This document shows, piece after piece, positions 1-12,278 of a stretch of DNA of 53,339 nt. This stretch comes from Nemertoderma westbladi (Eukaryota; Xenacoelomorpha; Nemertodermatida; Nemertodermatidae). Location: contig JAUCBJ010005488.1 of the NCBI GenBank assembly GCA_032718475.1, forward strand, positions 1-53,339, given 5' to 3'. The stretch's first letter is position 1, and every line of letters begins with the position of its first letter. The translations under genes and the position numbers were made by a program. The notes below the pieces were generated by a model. That model did no database searches, had not been told where the DNA came from, and saw only the letters and a program-made list of their open reading frames with translations.

Positions 1-1995
1 ATAAATAAGATTAGCAATTCACATTGTAAAGCTTGGAATAGATAGCTGCTGAAACTAATCGACTTGATGCCTCATTTTTGTGTGTTATCTTCTTATTGCG
101 GGCCAGACAGGGTTAAATACTGACATACAAATATATAACACAGTTAATATTTGTAATTCAAATAAGCGCCTTTCAGGGCAATAACGTCCAGATAGATAAC
201 AAATGCATTTCATATTGAGAGCATCCTTGTTTTTTACATGATATCATTGCTGACTTTATATAATTCATGCATCATGGTATGGCATTAGCCACAAAACTTG
301 AAAAACCCCAAGGAGCTTGATCCCCTAGTTCATACATCACAACTCCACAGGGATACTACTGATATTGCCTTAGTCATCCACAACTACAGAGGGTAGGTAG
401 GTGGCAGCTGTGTTATGCCTGCATAGCAGCATGCATAGTAAGTGGACTACCACCAGAATCAAGTAGGGCTTAGGATGCGAACATATTACCAGTTAATTGG
501 AAGGTTCCCAGTTTTAATGAACTCTGTGTTATGATAATGGGATCAGCATCACATCCCGGTCGGCGTATTTGTAAGTTAAATTAGACGTGAGTCGCAACAA
601 AGTCAAACACATGCGTGGGAAGTACATAAACATACATGGTGTGATCTGTCATACGAAGGCTTTCCCTTAATTATACCCAACTCCCTAGCGCTACCAGTGC
701 ATTTCAGAAGGCGAAGAATAGTTATTGTTTTTCAGTAGTTTGATGTGTAATTTGTTTCCACCTTGGCGTATTGCTTACTTTGAATTCGTGCATCCGGCAC
801 AAGAGGATTTGGCATCGAGCTAAGTAGAGGGAGGGCTTGTGAAGTTTTCATTTCGGTGAAAATGCTTTAAAGGGTCTAGCCACGGCCTATCTCTCTGCAT
901 TGCATACTTAAGTTACGGCTACTCTGAAAATTAGCCGCAACGCGACATTAGCCGTACCGCCACTGCGCCATTCTAACATGTCCCCTGTCTCTACCAAAAT
1001 TGATAATTACATTGTTGATTCGCCAAGAAGATGGATTTGAGTCAAAGGGTTCTCCTTGTTTCAATCGATTACGAATGTAATAACATAAACAACATATCGA
1101 TAGCAATAAGATATGAATACCATGTGTTACACATAGAACTGCTGTAGCGGTGGTGATAATAGTACACTGATAAACAGTTGGGTAGATCTGGCTTACACGA
1201 TGTATTGATTTATAGCAAGATTGGTGGTCCAGCTAAGTATAACATTTTTTGCACTATGGCACCACTGCGCAATCATTAATATTTATTCACAAAGATAGTA
1301 ATTAATTTGCTTCCAACCTGACTACAGACTCATATGAACACATTTTCGTAACTAGGGTTATTGATTTCAAATGCACGACGTGAAGCTAATTAATAGATAC
1401 CAAATTCTTCATTCACATAAACCCTTTCCGTTATGCACCTCAAACCAGCCCATTATCTTGACCCAGCGGGAGGTAAATTGCATTCAGACTATTCCATTTA
1501 ATTGTATCAGCATTTTATACATTCTAAATCAGGGTTCTACTAGTCTTTAAAGGTGAGATAATTTTCTCGTAAGGAAATTTAGTCATTGTTGCTACAATAT
1601 TATTTATAAAGCGCCCTTTTCTGATAAGGTTCAAAGGCGCTAAGCAAGCATGATTGCAATGTATCGTACATGTGCGGAAATACTTCATCTATACCAAAAC
1701 TCATCCATATCTTTTACAATGAATTAATAATGCACAGCAATCTCTAGTATATAAAACAAGTTGTATCACTTGAAACATTTCAGACAAGCCTATCGTTTCT
1801 AAAAGCGTGTCATACCTCATAGCGTACAGTTTACTTATTTATATACATAATCTTTATTAATAATAGAATATTAATATAAAAAAACCCTTATTGTGGGTGA
1901 GTGGAGGCACATATGCGGTTGCAGTAGAGAGGACACATGGAGAAAAGTGGTGTTTTGAGAAAAACGCATTTAAAGTTTTGTGAAAGGTAGAAAGC
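1..1995. other. Intergenic or intronic DNA, nothing identified
   Basis: AT-rich DNA without a convincing open frame, splice-site pair, tandem array or recognisable transposon on either strand. If the minus-strand host gene continues to the left, this is probably more of its intron, since the last exon I can place (8650-8757) ends in an incomplete codon and needs a further exon downstream. Confidence 0.5.
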
Positions 1996-1999
1996 ATAT

Positions 2000-4900
2000 T
2001 TAGATCAGCCTCCTTGCATATCTAAACCTCAAAATCCAGTAATTACATCTAGAGTGGGGGATACTATATCAATAGCAGAAGATCCAAGTACCACCAAGGT
2101 AAGTGTGCAATCACCCTCGGCAGACTCAAAAGTATAATATGGTATTGAACCTGATCTTCCTGATTATAATCCATCACATGCCCCTAATTTCTTTTGGGGA
2201 CCCATTTGTGGCGAAGATCTTGTTATTTCAGTTGATGAACTATACTCTACTGTTGTACATTGGCGGAAGAACTGCTTCAAGTTGCCTTCAGGTAAAGCAG
2301 GGAAAGATTATGTTGAGGAAACTAACCGTCTTCTGTCCAGCTGGGAGTCAGGCTCTCCTTTAGAGGGTGTAGCATTCAAACTTGTCTCTATTATGCCCCA
2401 TCTTCTTCTACAAAAACCCCATTCAAAGTCTACATCTTCAGAACATTGCACTGTCCTTTCCTCTAGGTTAAAGCTGTGGGCATGTGGAAAATTCGAGGAT
2501 TTACTTCGTGACTCTCTAGCAATTCAAAAAAAGCTTCAACAATCATATCCTGCTAAAAAACCTATGGATACTGCCAGGATTTTTAGTAAACTTGTTTTTG
2601 AAGGTAAGATAAGTGCAGCGATTAGATTACTTGAGAATTCAGATGGGGGGTTCCTAGATCTCAGCAGCAGCATTGTTGACGAATTATATTCGAAACATCC
2701 ACCAGCTGCCGGATTCTCACTTGATTATGCACTAAGGGGTCGTACTGAGCTAATTCCTCCCAGCACCTTCTCATCTATTACAGGTGAAATGGTTTTCAAA
2801 GCTGCTTTAGGGATAAGAGGGGGTTCGGGTCCTTCTGGCCTTGATGCAGAATCTTTAAAGAGGATTCTCTGCTCAAAAGAGTTTCGCTCAAAGTCAACTG
2901 ACCTCTGCCGAACTATCGCTAAAGTAGCCCAGCGCCTTGCTACAGAGCCTGTTGACCCTAATAGCATTGAAGCCCTTGTAGCCTCTCGTCTTATACATTT
3001 AAACAAGAATCCTGGAGTTCGTCCTATAGGTGTTGGGGAAGTCCTTAAGCGGCTAATAGGTATAATTATAGTAAGTGTTGTGAGAGAGGAGGTACAACAC
3101 ACTGCTGGGCCTCTACAGATGGCGGGAGGGCATTCAGCTGGAGTAGAAGCAGCAATGCATTCTTTGGTTGAAGAGTTTAACCAGGACGAGAACGAGGGTA
3201 TTTTAATGATTGATGCATCAAATGCCTTTAACATGTTGAACAGATCCGTAGCCCTCCATAACATCAGAATTCTTTGCCCTGCTATATCCCTATATGTTAT
3301 TAACACTTATCGTAGGAAAATACGCCTTTCCTGTGGTGTCATCGAGCTTGAGTCCAATGAAGGAACAACCCAAGGTGACCCGTTAGCATTCCCCTGGTAC
3401 GGCATATCCATTAATCCACTTATCTATCATCACCACACTCGAATAAAATCCGTCTGGTTTGCTGACGACTCCAATGGCATAGGTAATCTTCTAGATATCA
3501 GGAAATGGTGGGATTTCATTTCTTCCCGTGGCCCCGGATTTGGATATCACCCCAAAGCTGAAAAATCATGGTTGTTAGTCAAACCTGGTCTAGTTGAGAA
3601 AGATCAGTCAATTTTTAAGGGCATTGATGTTCATATTACCAGGGTCAGCCTATTGGGGAGTGTAATTGGAACAGCTGAGTTCTCCACCACTTTTGCGAAG
3701 GGCAAGGTCCGAGGGTGGTGTAAGCTTCTTGACAATTTAGCGCAGGTGGCTGAGACCAACCACATGCTGCATATGCTGCTTTCACCCATGGGCTGAGCTC
3801 AAAGTGGACATTTTTCAACGTTGCTTTGGTGGAGATAGCAGTATATTTCAACCTCTAGAGGACTCCATTCGAAATCGCTTATACCTGCCCTTATTGGCTC
3901 TGTATGTGATGATGGGCTTAGAGATATTATTAATCTGCCCATTCGTTTTGGGGGCCTTGGTTTGGTAAATCCTGTCTCATCAGCCAGCGATCAGTTCAAT
4001 ACATCACTGAGAATATCTGAACCTCTTAAAAAGGCAATAGTGGAGCAACAGCATGTGCTATCCTCGGCGATTAGGAAGGATCAGGTTGAGGTAATTGCCA
4101 CCGTGCGTGCACTCAAAACAGCATCTTGGAAAAACAAGGCATCAAAGATTAAGGAGGTTAGTGACACACTTATGGTGCGTGAATTAGACCATGCCTCTCA
4201 TAAAGGCACTTCCTCTTGGCTAACAGCTCTTCCTCTTGATGCTGAATGATTTGTACTAAATAAGTCGGACTTTCGAGATGCACTTGCAGTGCGCTACAAC
4301 TTGCCGATCACTGGCCTCCCAACTACATGTGTTTGCTCAGCATCCTTTACCCCTGACCATGCCCTTATTTGCAAGAAAGGCGGTTTTATCGCATTGAGAC
4401 ACAATGAAACGCGCGATATAATTGCCAATCTGCTTAACCCTTTTAGTACTATGTCCCACCTGTTGTACCATAACCACCTGCGCTGTGTCCCAACTGTTGT
4501 ACCATGGCATCTCACTTGATAAGCAGGCCATCCACCACCCAACAGCGCCTTAGAAAGTGTTCCAATTCACTATTCAGTGCCTTAGGACAATAATTTTTGA
4601 AATTTTTTTGCAGCCATTTGATTGGCTAATGGGTTTACCTTGCCTTCTATGGAGATTCAAATCTAGGCCTTTTACTTCCAACTTTGCTGCCTTTGTTGAG
4701 GCAGGGCGAATTGGTTGTAGGTAGATTGTTGACTACTATCCATCTGTGACCATCTACCATCGATCTGTGTGGATGTTGGTGTAGAACCTAATCTGCTACC
4801 ACTGTCTGGCGAGGTATTAACACCTTCCTCTGGAGTTTCTGGAGATGAAGCTCGTCTTGATGTGTCAGCAACAGGTTTTTGGAGCCGCCACTCCAAGTCA

Positions 4901-5290
4901 TTCTTTGATGTACGGGTATTCTATCCCAATGCTGCAACCTATCTCCCATCCACCATAGACAATTTATTAAAGAACCAAGAGGCTGAGAAGCGACGGAAAT
5001 ATAATGACAGGGTACTGAATGTAGAACGTGCATCATTTACTCCTCTCGTTTTTACCTATATCGGTGCTGCAGGACCTGAGTGTGGCCGATTTTTAATGTA
5101 TCTTGCTGGTCGTCTGGCGGAGAAGCGTGATTCCACGTATTCATCGGTTGCACATTGGTTGCTATGTCCACTTTCCTTCAGCTTACTCGTACAACTGGGC
5201 TTTGCCTTCGAGGTCACCGTAGTCCTCTTTCCTATACCACCGTGCCAGCAGAGGATCCGCGGCTTACTTCCAACCTATGCCCCTCTTTTT
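2000..5290 (+). pseudogene. Decayed retroelement: reverse transcriptase plus RLE-like nuclease
   Basis: One coding frame can be followed from about 2000 through a TAA at 2135-2137, then uninterrupted to a stop at 3796. It shows reverse transcriptase palm motifs: the MIDASNAFN block near 3205, QGDPLAF near 3370 and FADD near 3458. After 3796 the frame shifts several times (3797-3961), resumes at 3962-4249, then gives a cysteine-histidine knuckle of form C-x-C-x7-H-x3-C at 4328-4374 followed by RHNETRD. A nuclease-like block follows at 4758-5180 with an acidic ARLDVSATGFW segment and FFDVRVF. A zinc knuckle followed by RH and D...D/K-type motifs is the known layout of restriction-like endonuclease (RLE) non-LTR retrotransposons; the RT itself I place only as a metazoan mobile-element RT. 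Near 5186 the frame shifts once more and the C-terminus (RGHRSPLSYTTV region) continues in another frame. Stops and frameshifts make this a dead copy. Start and ends of the element are not resolved. Confidence 0.85.
4456..4757. other. About 300-bp insertion inside the nuclease region
   Basis: The nuclease frame reads up to RHNETRDIIANLL near 4440 and resumes at the CVDVGVEPNLLPLSGE segment near 4760. In the layout I would expect, only about ten residues should separate these blocks, so roughly 300 bases look foreign. The insert has no open frame, no clear inverted ends and no target duplication that I can see. Confidence 0.4.
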
Positions 5291-6432
5291 CCTAAATGAT
5301 TTTAAGGGGTGCGGCGATCGAAAGGTGATGAAAAGTTACTGCGACACGATGCCTACGGAGAGGAACCGCATAATATACCTCAACAATCTAGCTAATTCGC
5401 TGCGTCTAAGCAGAACATATCGTAGTGAAGTATACTGTGAGGGTGTCAGACTCTTGAGATGATGAGAAGATATTGTATTTGGAGAACTGGAGAGACACAA
5501 AACTAGATACAATTATTATTTTATTTTAATTATTTCTAGGTAACTGTAGACTAATACTTAATCTCCATTGGTAAATTTAAATATACTTGATTGAATGAAT
5601 ATTTAGATCAGCAAAATAACAATAAAATATAATATTTCTAGATCAAAATTTTACAACCTTTCCAGCTGCCAGATTTTCAGAAACGTAACTTCTAGTCTTA
5701 AAATGTTATTTCAGTCTGTCCGACTGTCTGTTTTTCCGTCTTTTCCTTTCCCGTCTGTCAAATATAAGAATGCACACCGAATTACTTAAATTTTCGACTT
5801 AGGGGTTTTCCAGGTCGGTGATTTAATTCCTGACTACAGTTTTCATGTTTGGATGAATCTAGTCTGTCTGTTGTATACATTTGACAGACAGACAGACAGA
5901 AAGACCGACAGACAGACAGAAAGTCTAGATTCCACCAAACAGGAAAACTGAAATCAGAAATGAAATCACCAAATAGGAAAACCCCCATATCGAAAATATT
6001 ACCGTTGTGATGTTCTTCATTATTGTCAGAATACGTAATTAACAAACATTTTAACATACAGTTTTTGGTGGGAAGGGTCAAACTACGATATTTTGTCAAA
6101 CTACCGTGTAGTTTTTGGAATATTACAAAAGCAAAAATATATCTAGAGCTTAAACCAAATATACCATTAGAAAACCCGAAAAAATTTGCTACAAAATGTA
6201 CTGTTGTAGGAATGTTACTTGTGTAATCATTACTCTCATTACTCTAAAGTCTTACTTGTGTAATGTTGGCTGTATTATGATAAATTGTATATGTTACTGA
6301 TATGGGCTTTGCTATAGGATAAAATTATAGAACTAAATAATAATATAATAAATAACATGCCATAATTTATTTTAGTATCGACTGATATTTATTCACTCTA
6401 GAAATATTTTATTCGTGGGGGTTAATCTGTTA
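5291..6432. other. Non-coding AT-rich stretch with GTCT/GACA microsatellites
   Basis: After the retroelement the sequence is AT-rich. A short open frame at 5277-5462 has no recognisable content. Two simple-sequence patches in opposite orientation, GTCT-rich at 5714-5760 and GACA-rich at 5882-5925, could pair as a weak hairpin and resemble the tails of dispersed repeats. No gene is supported. Confidence 0.4.
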
Positions 6433-6462
6433 GTGGGGTGGGGGGTGGGGGGGGGGGGGGGG
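6433..6462 (+). repeat. Poly-G tract
   Basis: A G-run interrupted only by two T bases, one of four long G-runs in this otherwise AT-rich window. It has potential for G-quadruplex folding. Length is likely unstable and hard to assemble. Confidence 0.9.
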
Positions 6463-7035
6463 AAGTTAAGTTAGTTAACGTCACTGGCCTCCAGAGGCGG
6501 ATAGATGATTATTATTTCTTGGGAGGGGTCGATATCTTGAAAAAATTTGTGCAGCCACACCCCACACCAACTCCAAAAACAAGTAGCTCCAAGTAGATAC
6601 ACCTTTTCCAAAACAATAGCCTAATTGTTGCCAAAATGGGTACAAAACAATGGTGACATTTTGACAATCCAAACGGAAATTTGAAATTTAAATCACAGAC
6701 GAACATTATAGACTAAATATAATCACTGTTATAACATTGTGAACATATAAACACAAACACAGGAATCATACTCTTATTACCATTCCAAACAATAGTACAG
6801 TAGGCCGAGATGTGTATGTGCGAATTAGTCATGAATTTAGCTAGTGGGATGTCCAAATAATATGTTATGCATTTGTAACGGCGGGCGAAATCAGTGAAGT
6901 TTGTTTCAATTTATTGAATTATTTTTTTATTAAATATTTTGAGCACCTCCGTATGTGGATGAATGGAGCAGCCATTACAGGGAGGGTCGGCAACCCACCC
7001 TCCCCCACCGACCCTCTCTCTAAGGGTTGGGAAGG
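6463..7035. other. Non-coding stretch, unassigned
   Basis: No supported gene. The patch near 6481-6560 (a purine- and pyrimidine-rich block with TCCGCCTCTGG on the minus strand) resembles generic transposon-end sequence, but I see no inverted ends. Confidence 0.3.
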
Positions 7036-7229
7036 GTTGGGTGAATTCTTAGCCTGCGAGTATTCTTAGCCCGCAAAATAATAACGTTTATTGTTTTGGT
7101 TCCCCCAAAACGCCTCAGAAACCTGCTCCTTTACTAACCTGTTCCTTTACTAACTCGCGGGCTAAGAACACCCGCGGGCTAAGAATACCCGCGGGCTAAG
7201 AATACCCGCGGGCTAAGAATTCACCCAAC
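7036..7229. mobile_element. Foldback element 1: conserved core, 17-bp repeat arms
   Basis: The left arm (7036-7074) reads GGGTGAATTCTTAGCC... and the right arm (7156-7229) is its inverse, made of four tandem units of 17 bp containing GCGGGCTAAGAATAC. Between them lies a core (7085-7154) with TTTATTGTTTTGGTT and AACCTGCTCCTTTACT, the latter duplicated as AACCTGTTCCTTTACT. The core is shared with the elements at 7806-8480 and 15856-16163, while the arm units are not. No coding capacity. Non-autonomous foldback/MITE-type element is the best description; no target duplication was identified. Confidence 0.75.
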
Positions 7230-7805
7230 ACATAGAGTGGGTCGACCGCGCCGACACATACGATCAACCCTAGATCCTTGGACCCATACTTGGTTTGCGA
7301 CCACTTCCAATCGCGGTGTAATGGATTATCAGATTAGTAAATGGAGCGGAATGACATTGCACCGAAGGCAGAAATGGAACCATCCGCTCCGCACGTAACA
7401 AAAAGCTTCCGACAGAATGCTGATAATTGGAATGCATGAGCCTTTCGTTAATTAGTTTTCATAAGCGTTGCTAATTCATGGAAATCCCTTTATAGAAGAT
7501 TACCAGAGTGCTATTACTGCTATTGTGCAATAATGTAATATACAAAATCGCAATCATTGTAATTATATATCTGCGCCTATGTTAAAAGTCGGTTCAGGAA
7601 ATATATTCATTATTTAAATAATGGAAAATGTTGTAATTGGAAATCATACTGCACTAGCTTCAAATGACACAGGTTGTCCAATTTACATTCCACACAGCAA
7701 TACAAAGGCTTCTAAGGTTATCCTTGCTGCGTTGCATATTGACTGGTATATTCAGTGATCAAGTATGCACTGCTTCACGCTCTGGTAAGGAACTATTGTA
7801 ATTAT
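7230..7805. other. Spacer between foldback elements, nothing identified
   Basis: AT-rich DNA with no open frame, repeat or splice pair that I can support. Confidence 0.4.
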
Positions 7806-8480
7806 ATTCGGCCACCAATTAAGTTTACTCAAAACACAAAAAAATTAGCAAAACACAAACTTTCTGCACCAAATAATTAACTCATTGACCAAATAACATA
7901 CAAGCCGACCAAAAATATAAATCTGGCCAAAAAAATAACAAAAGAAGCACATACTTTTCGCATCAAATAATTTACTTGTTGACCAAAAAAATACATCTGA
8001 ACTAATTCGATCTAAAAATTATACATCAGCCACACACATTACTACACTAAAAAAAAATAAATCAAACTACAATAGTCAGATATATGATATTTATTTCCAC
8101 AGAGTCGGCTTTTCTAACCAAAACAATAAACGATGTTGTTACCAATAAAGAGAAAGGAGCAGGATATAGAGACGGCTTTTTCTAACCAAAACAATAAATG
8201 ATGTTGTTACCAATAGAAAGAAAGGAGCAGGTTACAGAGACGGCTTTTTCTAGCCAAAACAATAAACGACGTTGTTAACAATATCGAATATAAAAATATA
8301 TATAATAATATATAAGGACGAATTTATATATTTTGGTGCGAAAAGTGTAAATGTATTTAGAAATAGCTTTAATGTATATTGCTTACAGAAAACATGAAAT
8401 TTGGGGCTATCGTTTTGGGGCGATAAAAAAGTATATTTGGTGCTAAAACTATGTAATCTGGGAAATAAAATGTTAATAAA
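7806..8480. mobile_element. Foldback element 2: tandem core, AT-rich degenerate arms
   Basis: The left arm (about 7806-8050) carries decayed units of roughly 20 bp with GCACCAAAT or GACCAAA; the right arm (about 8316-8480) carries the inverse, ATTTGGTGC. The middle (8101-8279) is a tandem array of the same core found in elements 1 and 3, here in reverse orientation (AACCAAAACAATAAA ... GGAGCAGG). Arm boundaries are approximate because the units have diverged. Confidence 0.55.
8101..8279 (-). repeat. Tandem array of the foldback core, 67-68 bp unit
   Basis: About 2.6 direct copies of a 67-68 bp unit, each containing AGAGACGGCTTTTTCTAACC and AACAATAAACGATGTTGTT; unit starts are at 8101, 8168 and 8236. 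Read on the minus strand the unit matches the core at 15960-16030. Confidence 0.85.
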
Positions 8481-8649
8481 ACCTGAATGATTCCTCATCT
8501 GTTTCAACCTATAGCAGAGAGGTTCCAGGATTCACACGCAATTTTGGTTTTTGACAGTGTGAGTGACCCTAGCCTGAAATCCCATGAGTGCTTTGATTTC
8601 GTTTCCAGCATTTACATATCTGTAGATTTAACAATAATTAGGCTCTTAC

Positions 8650-8757
8650 CATCAACTCCTGTTTCTGACTCTTTTTCTTCAACAAGTCTGTCACATTCTT
8701 TTGCTTCAATGACGGCATCAGATTCTCCATCGTCGTTCAAATCATAAGTTGCATCAT
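8650..8757 (-). CDS. Host gene, exon 4 of those visible
   Basis: A 108-bp exon. On the minus strand it is preceded by TTTATTCCCAG (acceptor) and followed by GTAAGAG (donor). It encodes about 35 residues, very acidic (DLNDDGESDAV ... LVEEKESE). It starts with the last two bases of a split codon and ends with the first base of another. The previous visible exon (30018-30223) ends with one base of a codon, so the phases match exactly and the joined codon is GAT (Asp). Function unknown. The intron between these exons would be about 21 kb and is filled with transposons; extra exons inside it cannot be excluded. The outgoing phase requires a further exon beyond what I could find. Confidence 0.7.
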
Positions 8758-9002
8758 CTGGGAATAAATTTCAGAAATAGTAATTTCAAAAGACAATTTC
8801 CTAAGTCTTCATATTTTCAAGAAATTATTTATTCCTTTCTGTATATAATTTTTGTTTCCAATTTGTTCTAAACTTTAATTTTCAATAATATCTTTCACAC
8901 ACAATTTATTAGGAACCACTTGGATGCAATAATTTTTTGACCCAGCATGGGGAAAATATGGGGATGAATATGGGGAAAAATATTTTGTCACAGCACCAAA
9001 TT

Positions 9003-9400
9003 TTATAAATCCATCAAAGAGTAAAATTGATTCCCAGTGTGGAACTGCACTGGGAAACGCTGATGAAGATCTGATTCTGCTACCTTTTCGCGACGGCGCA
9101 ATCCGCTAATGAGGCAGCCCATACATACACATGCTGCTTCCCTGGCCGGAACAGTTGTGTTGTGGATCCTTAAAATCTGGCCACCCCTTTCAAGTGGCGG
9201 AACACAACCCATGCATGTCCTCTCCCCTGCCTGGTGGGAAGTAGTGTCTCTCACGATACTCATTTTACTGCAAAACAGCAATCACCTCTCTGGGAACTCA
9301 TCTGATCGGCAACACGGCCTCCCTCCGCTCCATCCTGGGTACCATATGTACCCTACCCTCTGCAACGGACTAGTAGGATCTGATCACCAACAAAAACTTT
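9003..9400. other. GC-richer block, possible transposon remnant
   Basis: This 400-bp block is clearly richer in GC than its surroundings. A minus-strand frame at 9003-9281 and a plus-strand frame at 9109-9402 overlap, so neither is convincing. On the minus strand two CxxC-like pairs (CMGC twice) are visible, but no known domain. It may be a 3' fragment of an unidentified element. Confidence 0.3.
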
Positions 9401-9664
9401 AATAAATTTTCGGGAATTTACACCTTCAAAATAGTTTTATCAAAACGTGTCTATGTTAATAATATTATGTATAATTGAAATTATGTTCCACAAAGTTAAT
9501 TCACGTAAAATGATTTCTAGAACTAAATACCCAAGGGCACTGAAGACTTGCGGGATCTAAAGACGCACAGAAAGAAAAACGGCGCGGGACATAAAGACCT
9601 GCAATATAGGCATATCAGTAGCACTACCAAATGCCGGCCTTTTCGTTAAATTATATTTTCTGCA

Positions 9665-9759
9665 TGTGTGAGTGTCTGTGTGAGTGTCTGTGTGAGTGTC
9701 TGTGTGAGTGTCTGTGTGAGTGTCTGTGTGAGTGTCTGTGTGAGTGTCTGTGTGAGTGC
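9665..9759 (+). repeat. 12-bp minisatellite (TGTGTGAGTGTC)
   Basis: About eight nearly perfect direct copies of a 12-bp unit, ending in GTGCTGGGG. Likely length-polymorphic. Confidence 0.95.
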
Positions 9760-10544
9760 TGGGGTAGTTCGAATTTTAAAATTCGAGAAATACAATATTT
9801 ATAATTGTAAAAACATATATCGAAATCAGTGATTTAATCTCATCAATAATGTTGGCTTTAAGAGGATGGCTGGCAAATTATTTAACGCAACGATGTAATT
9901 AATGCGTAATCCATCCAAATCATTAACGGATAAAACAAGTTACAGCGGCACTGACAGCCATCGGCGAATAAGTATAAGGTTCCCGGTGCAGTTATAGTTT
10001 TTGCTATCAGTTAACATATTCAATCTATCAGTAATCATGGCTCTGCGGTTACGCTAACCACAGAAATATGACCTTTAGGTACGCCCTGAGTAGCGTCAAG
10101 ATTTGTTGCTCGTTGGTTGTGACTTGGAAAACTACATTTTCCATGGCTGCACTCCTGAAGCTAATATACAATTATTTTCGGGACATCCGAGACTAACATA
10201 ATCCCATAGGTGCTCATATTACTGTTGGACGTAGTGTTGGTTTAATATATTTGACTTCCGCATCCACATGCCCCGGTTGGGATATAAACTGAATGATATG
10301 AGGGTATTGAGTTTGGAATTGAAGATTCTTTAATTATTGTGGTTAATAAGAAAAAATATAATTGTAGCACTGCGAGTTTATATAGGTAAAACTGCGGTTT
10401 TGGCATTCCGAAGAATTTAGTTGCTAATTTGATGGTCTTGTTGAAGAGCCATCTAGAAGAACTCTGCTACATATGATATGTATTCGCAGGTAGCTGATGA
10501 TCTCCTTGTACGACATACATGGTCTCCCTGCCTTTAATACATTG
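9760..10544. other. Intronic DNA, nothing identified
   Basis: No frame, repeat array or splice pair could be supported on either strand. Confidence 0.4.
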
Positions 10545-10830
10545 TCAAGGGATTGGAAAATCTCTCAGAGAAACTCTCCTTAGAATTGCACTTCTGAAGT
10601 CCTTGTTGTTATTCCAAGCCACAGTAGGGGCTGCACGTGCATTGATAAAGATAAGCCACCCTTGAAGCATGATTACTGAAACACCTCCAATGTTATATAG
10701 CGACTGATTGGAGATGTGTTCATTGTGAACATACAAAAAAAAGTATCTGGTCTTGATAATGCACATGAATTGGGGATTTCCATAACTGATTGCAAATTGT
10801 GGTGGTCTTGCCAATGCCAATTCCCGGCCC
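10545..10830 (-). pseudogene. Remnant of RTE-like element C-terminal coding region
   Basis: At 10669-10726 the minus strand encodes HISNQSLYNIGGVS, almost the same as the HISNQTLYNIGGVS segment in elements B and D of this window. The flanking part of the frame (10545-10668) no longer resembles those elements. This is a heavily eroded fragment. Confidence 0.55.
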
Positions 10831-11935
10831 TAGGCAGATGCAGAGCTCCATTATCAAGTAAGTTTTAATAGGAATTACCCAATTACTGGAAGCAATTACA
10901 GTAGTCGTAATTGCCTTTATTCCCAAACACAGAGTTCAGTAGCAGTCAAAGGATATCCATTATGTACCTTGTGTCACATAGGCAGAATTTCGGGAATTAA
11001 ATCAAGCATATCCTGCCAAACGTCATTGAAGCACTTAGTGGAATGGTTCCAAATGACTGTTTAGCCATAATCTATCCATTATGTTGGAATGTCAAGATCT
11101 CATCAGCAGAATTTTGGACATTCAATATGTGTCTTTTCTGCGGATTGAGTTGGTTTATGTGCAATCGCAGTTCTTAAGAAATAAAGTTTTATTTATTGTT
11201 CTGCGTCAACTCCCCACCCCTGTCACAGGTTCTTTAAGTAGTGTTATGTGTGTTCTTGGGTCTATAGATTAAATGTGGGCTCTTGGGGCGTCTATAATAC
11301 AACAAAGCCGAAAAACTAAATTATAATCCCTATCAAATATTAATGCCAATCTATATGTAAACCCCTCCTGGTCATGTCATGACCAGTTCGCTACAGACAA
11401 CCCAGCCCAATGCCCAGCCAGCTACAGTAGAGTTCATAATTACCTAAACGTTGCTATGATACATATAAAGATCTTTCCACATTCACTAACATAGACAGAT
11501 TCGAGCCTGCTTGGGCGAATATTACATATTCATACACTATTTAATTTTTAATCAATAAATAATCATACATATTTATATTAAACAATCAAATAAAATAAAA
11601 ACTTTGTGAGAATGGGACACAGCGAATCGACCTATGCTATTTTTATACAGCGCGAACTTAATTTTACCCCCTTAAATAATTAATTACCGAAATAAGAACC
11701 CAAATAATCGATACATTTCTTTGTATAGTTGACCACCAAGTAGAGTTCCCTGGTGAATACTAAATAAACAAGCTTGCCAGCCGAGAGCTGGCAATAATGG
11801 ACGGCTCCATTGCTACAACTATTGTTGTAATACGCGCCTATGCAGGGCAGCCTAGTAACGAAAAACGAAACTTTAGGCGAAGTACACGATAGTAGTATAC
11901 ATTGTATGTTAAAAAACAGTTAAAAAACAGTAGGT
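10831..11935. other. Intronic DNA with one perfect palindrome
   Basis: No gene supported. At 11368-11386 CTGGTCATG and CATGACCAG face each other across a single T, a perfect 9-bp palindrome. Its role, if any, is unknown. Confidence 0.4.
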
Positions 11936-12035
11936 CAGGTCAGGTCCCCAGATCCTGCTACCACTATGGCAGTAATGTGGTACTACCTGTAGCTGTCAGC
12001 CCAGTAGGGCAGGCCCGATAAGCATAGCTTATTCA

Positions 12036-12084
12036 TTATTTAGTTGATCAAGAGTGGGTTGGTTCAGCCCCGTCAACTAAATAA
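12036..12084 (+). other. 12-bp stem-loop in the leader of element E
   Basis: TTATTTAGTTGA (12036-12047) and TCAACTAAATAA (12073-12084) form a perfect 12-bp stem with a 25-base loop. It would fold in the leader RNA. I do not see it in the leader of element D. Confidence 0.75.
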
Positions 12085-12278
12085 GTCATTGAGGGCTATA
12101 GCGCCTAGGGCACCATTGAAGGCAAAGGCTTGATACGCATCTGCATTAGAGATGATACAAGCCCCGCCCTGTCTATACTGGATGCTCCTTACCAGTGTTA
12201 GGTAACCTAACCCAGGAGGCACACTTGGTTCAGGGTGTAACAAATGGACCCCTACAGTCGGCAGCAGGGCTGTAGGCC

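Noticed and set aside
2099-2291. GTAAGT after AAG at 2099 and acceptor-like TTATTTCAG and TTGCCTTCAG downstream, suggesting an intron
   Set aside because: The coding frame of the retroelement runs through these sites with only one stop at 2135, and the protein across them fits the RT element, so they are chance matches.
11936-12000. HDV-like ribozyme at the start of element E
   Set aside because: Only one or two stems could be paired by eye; the nested double pseudoknot was not found, so it is left as a question for a model search.
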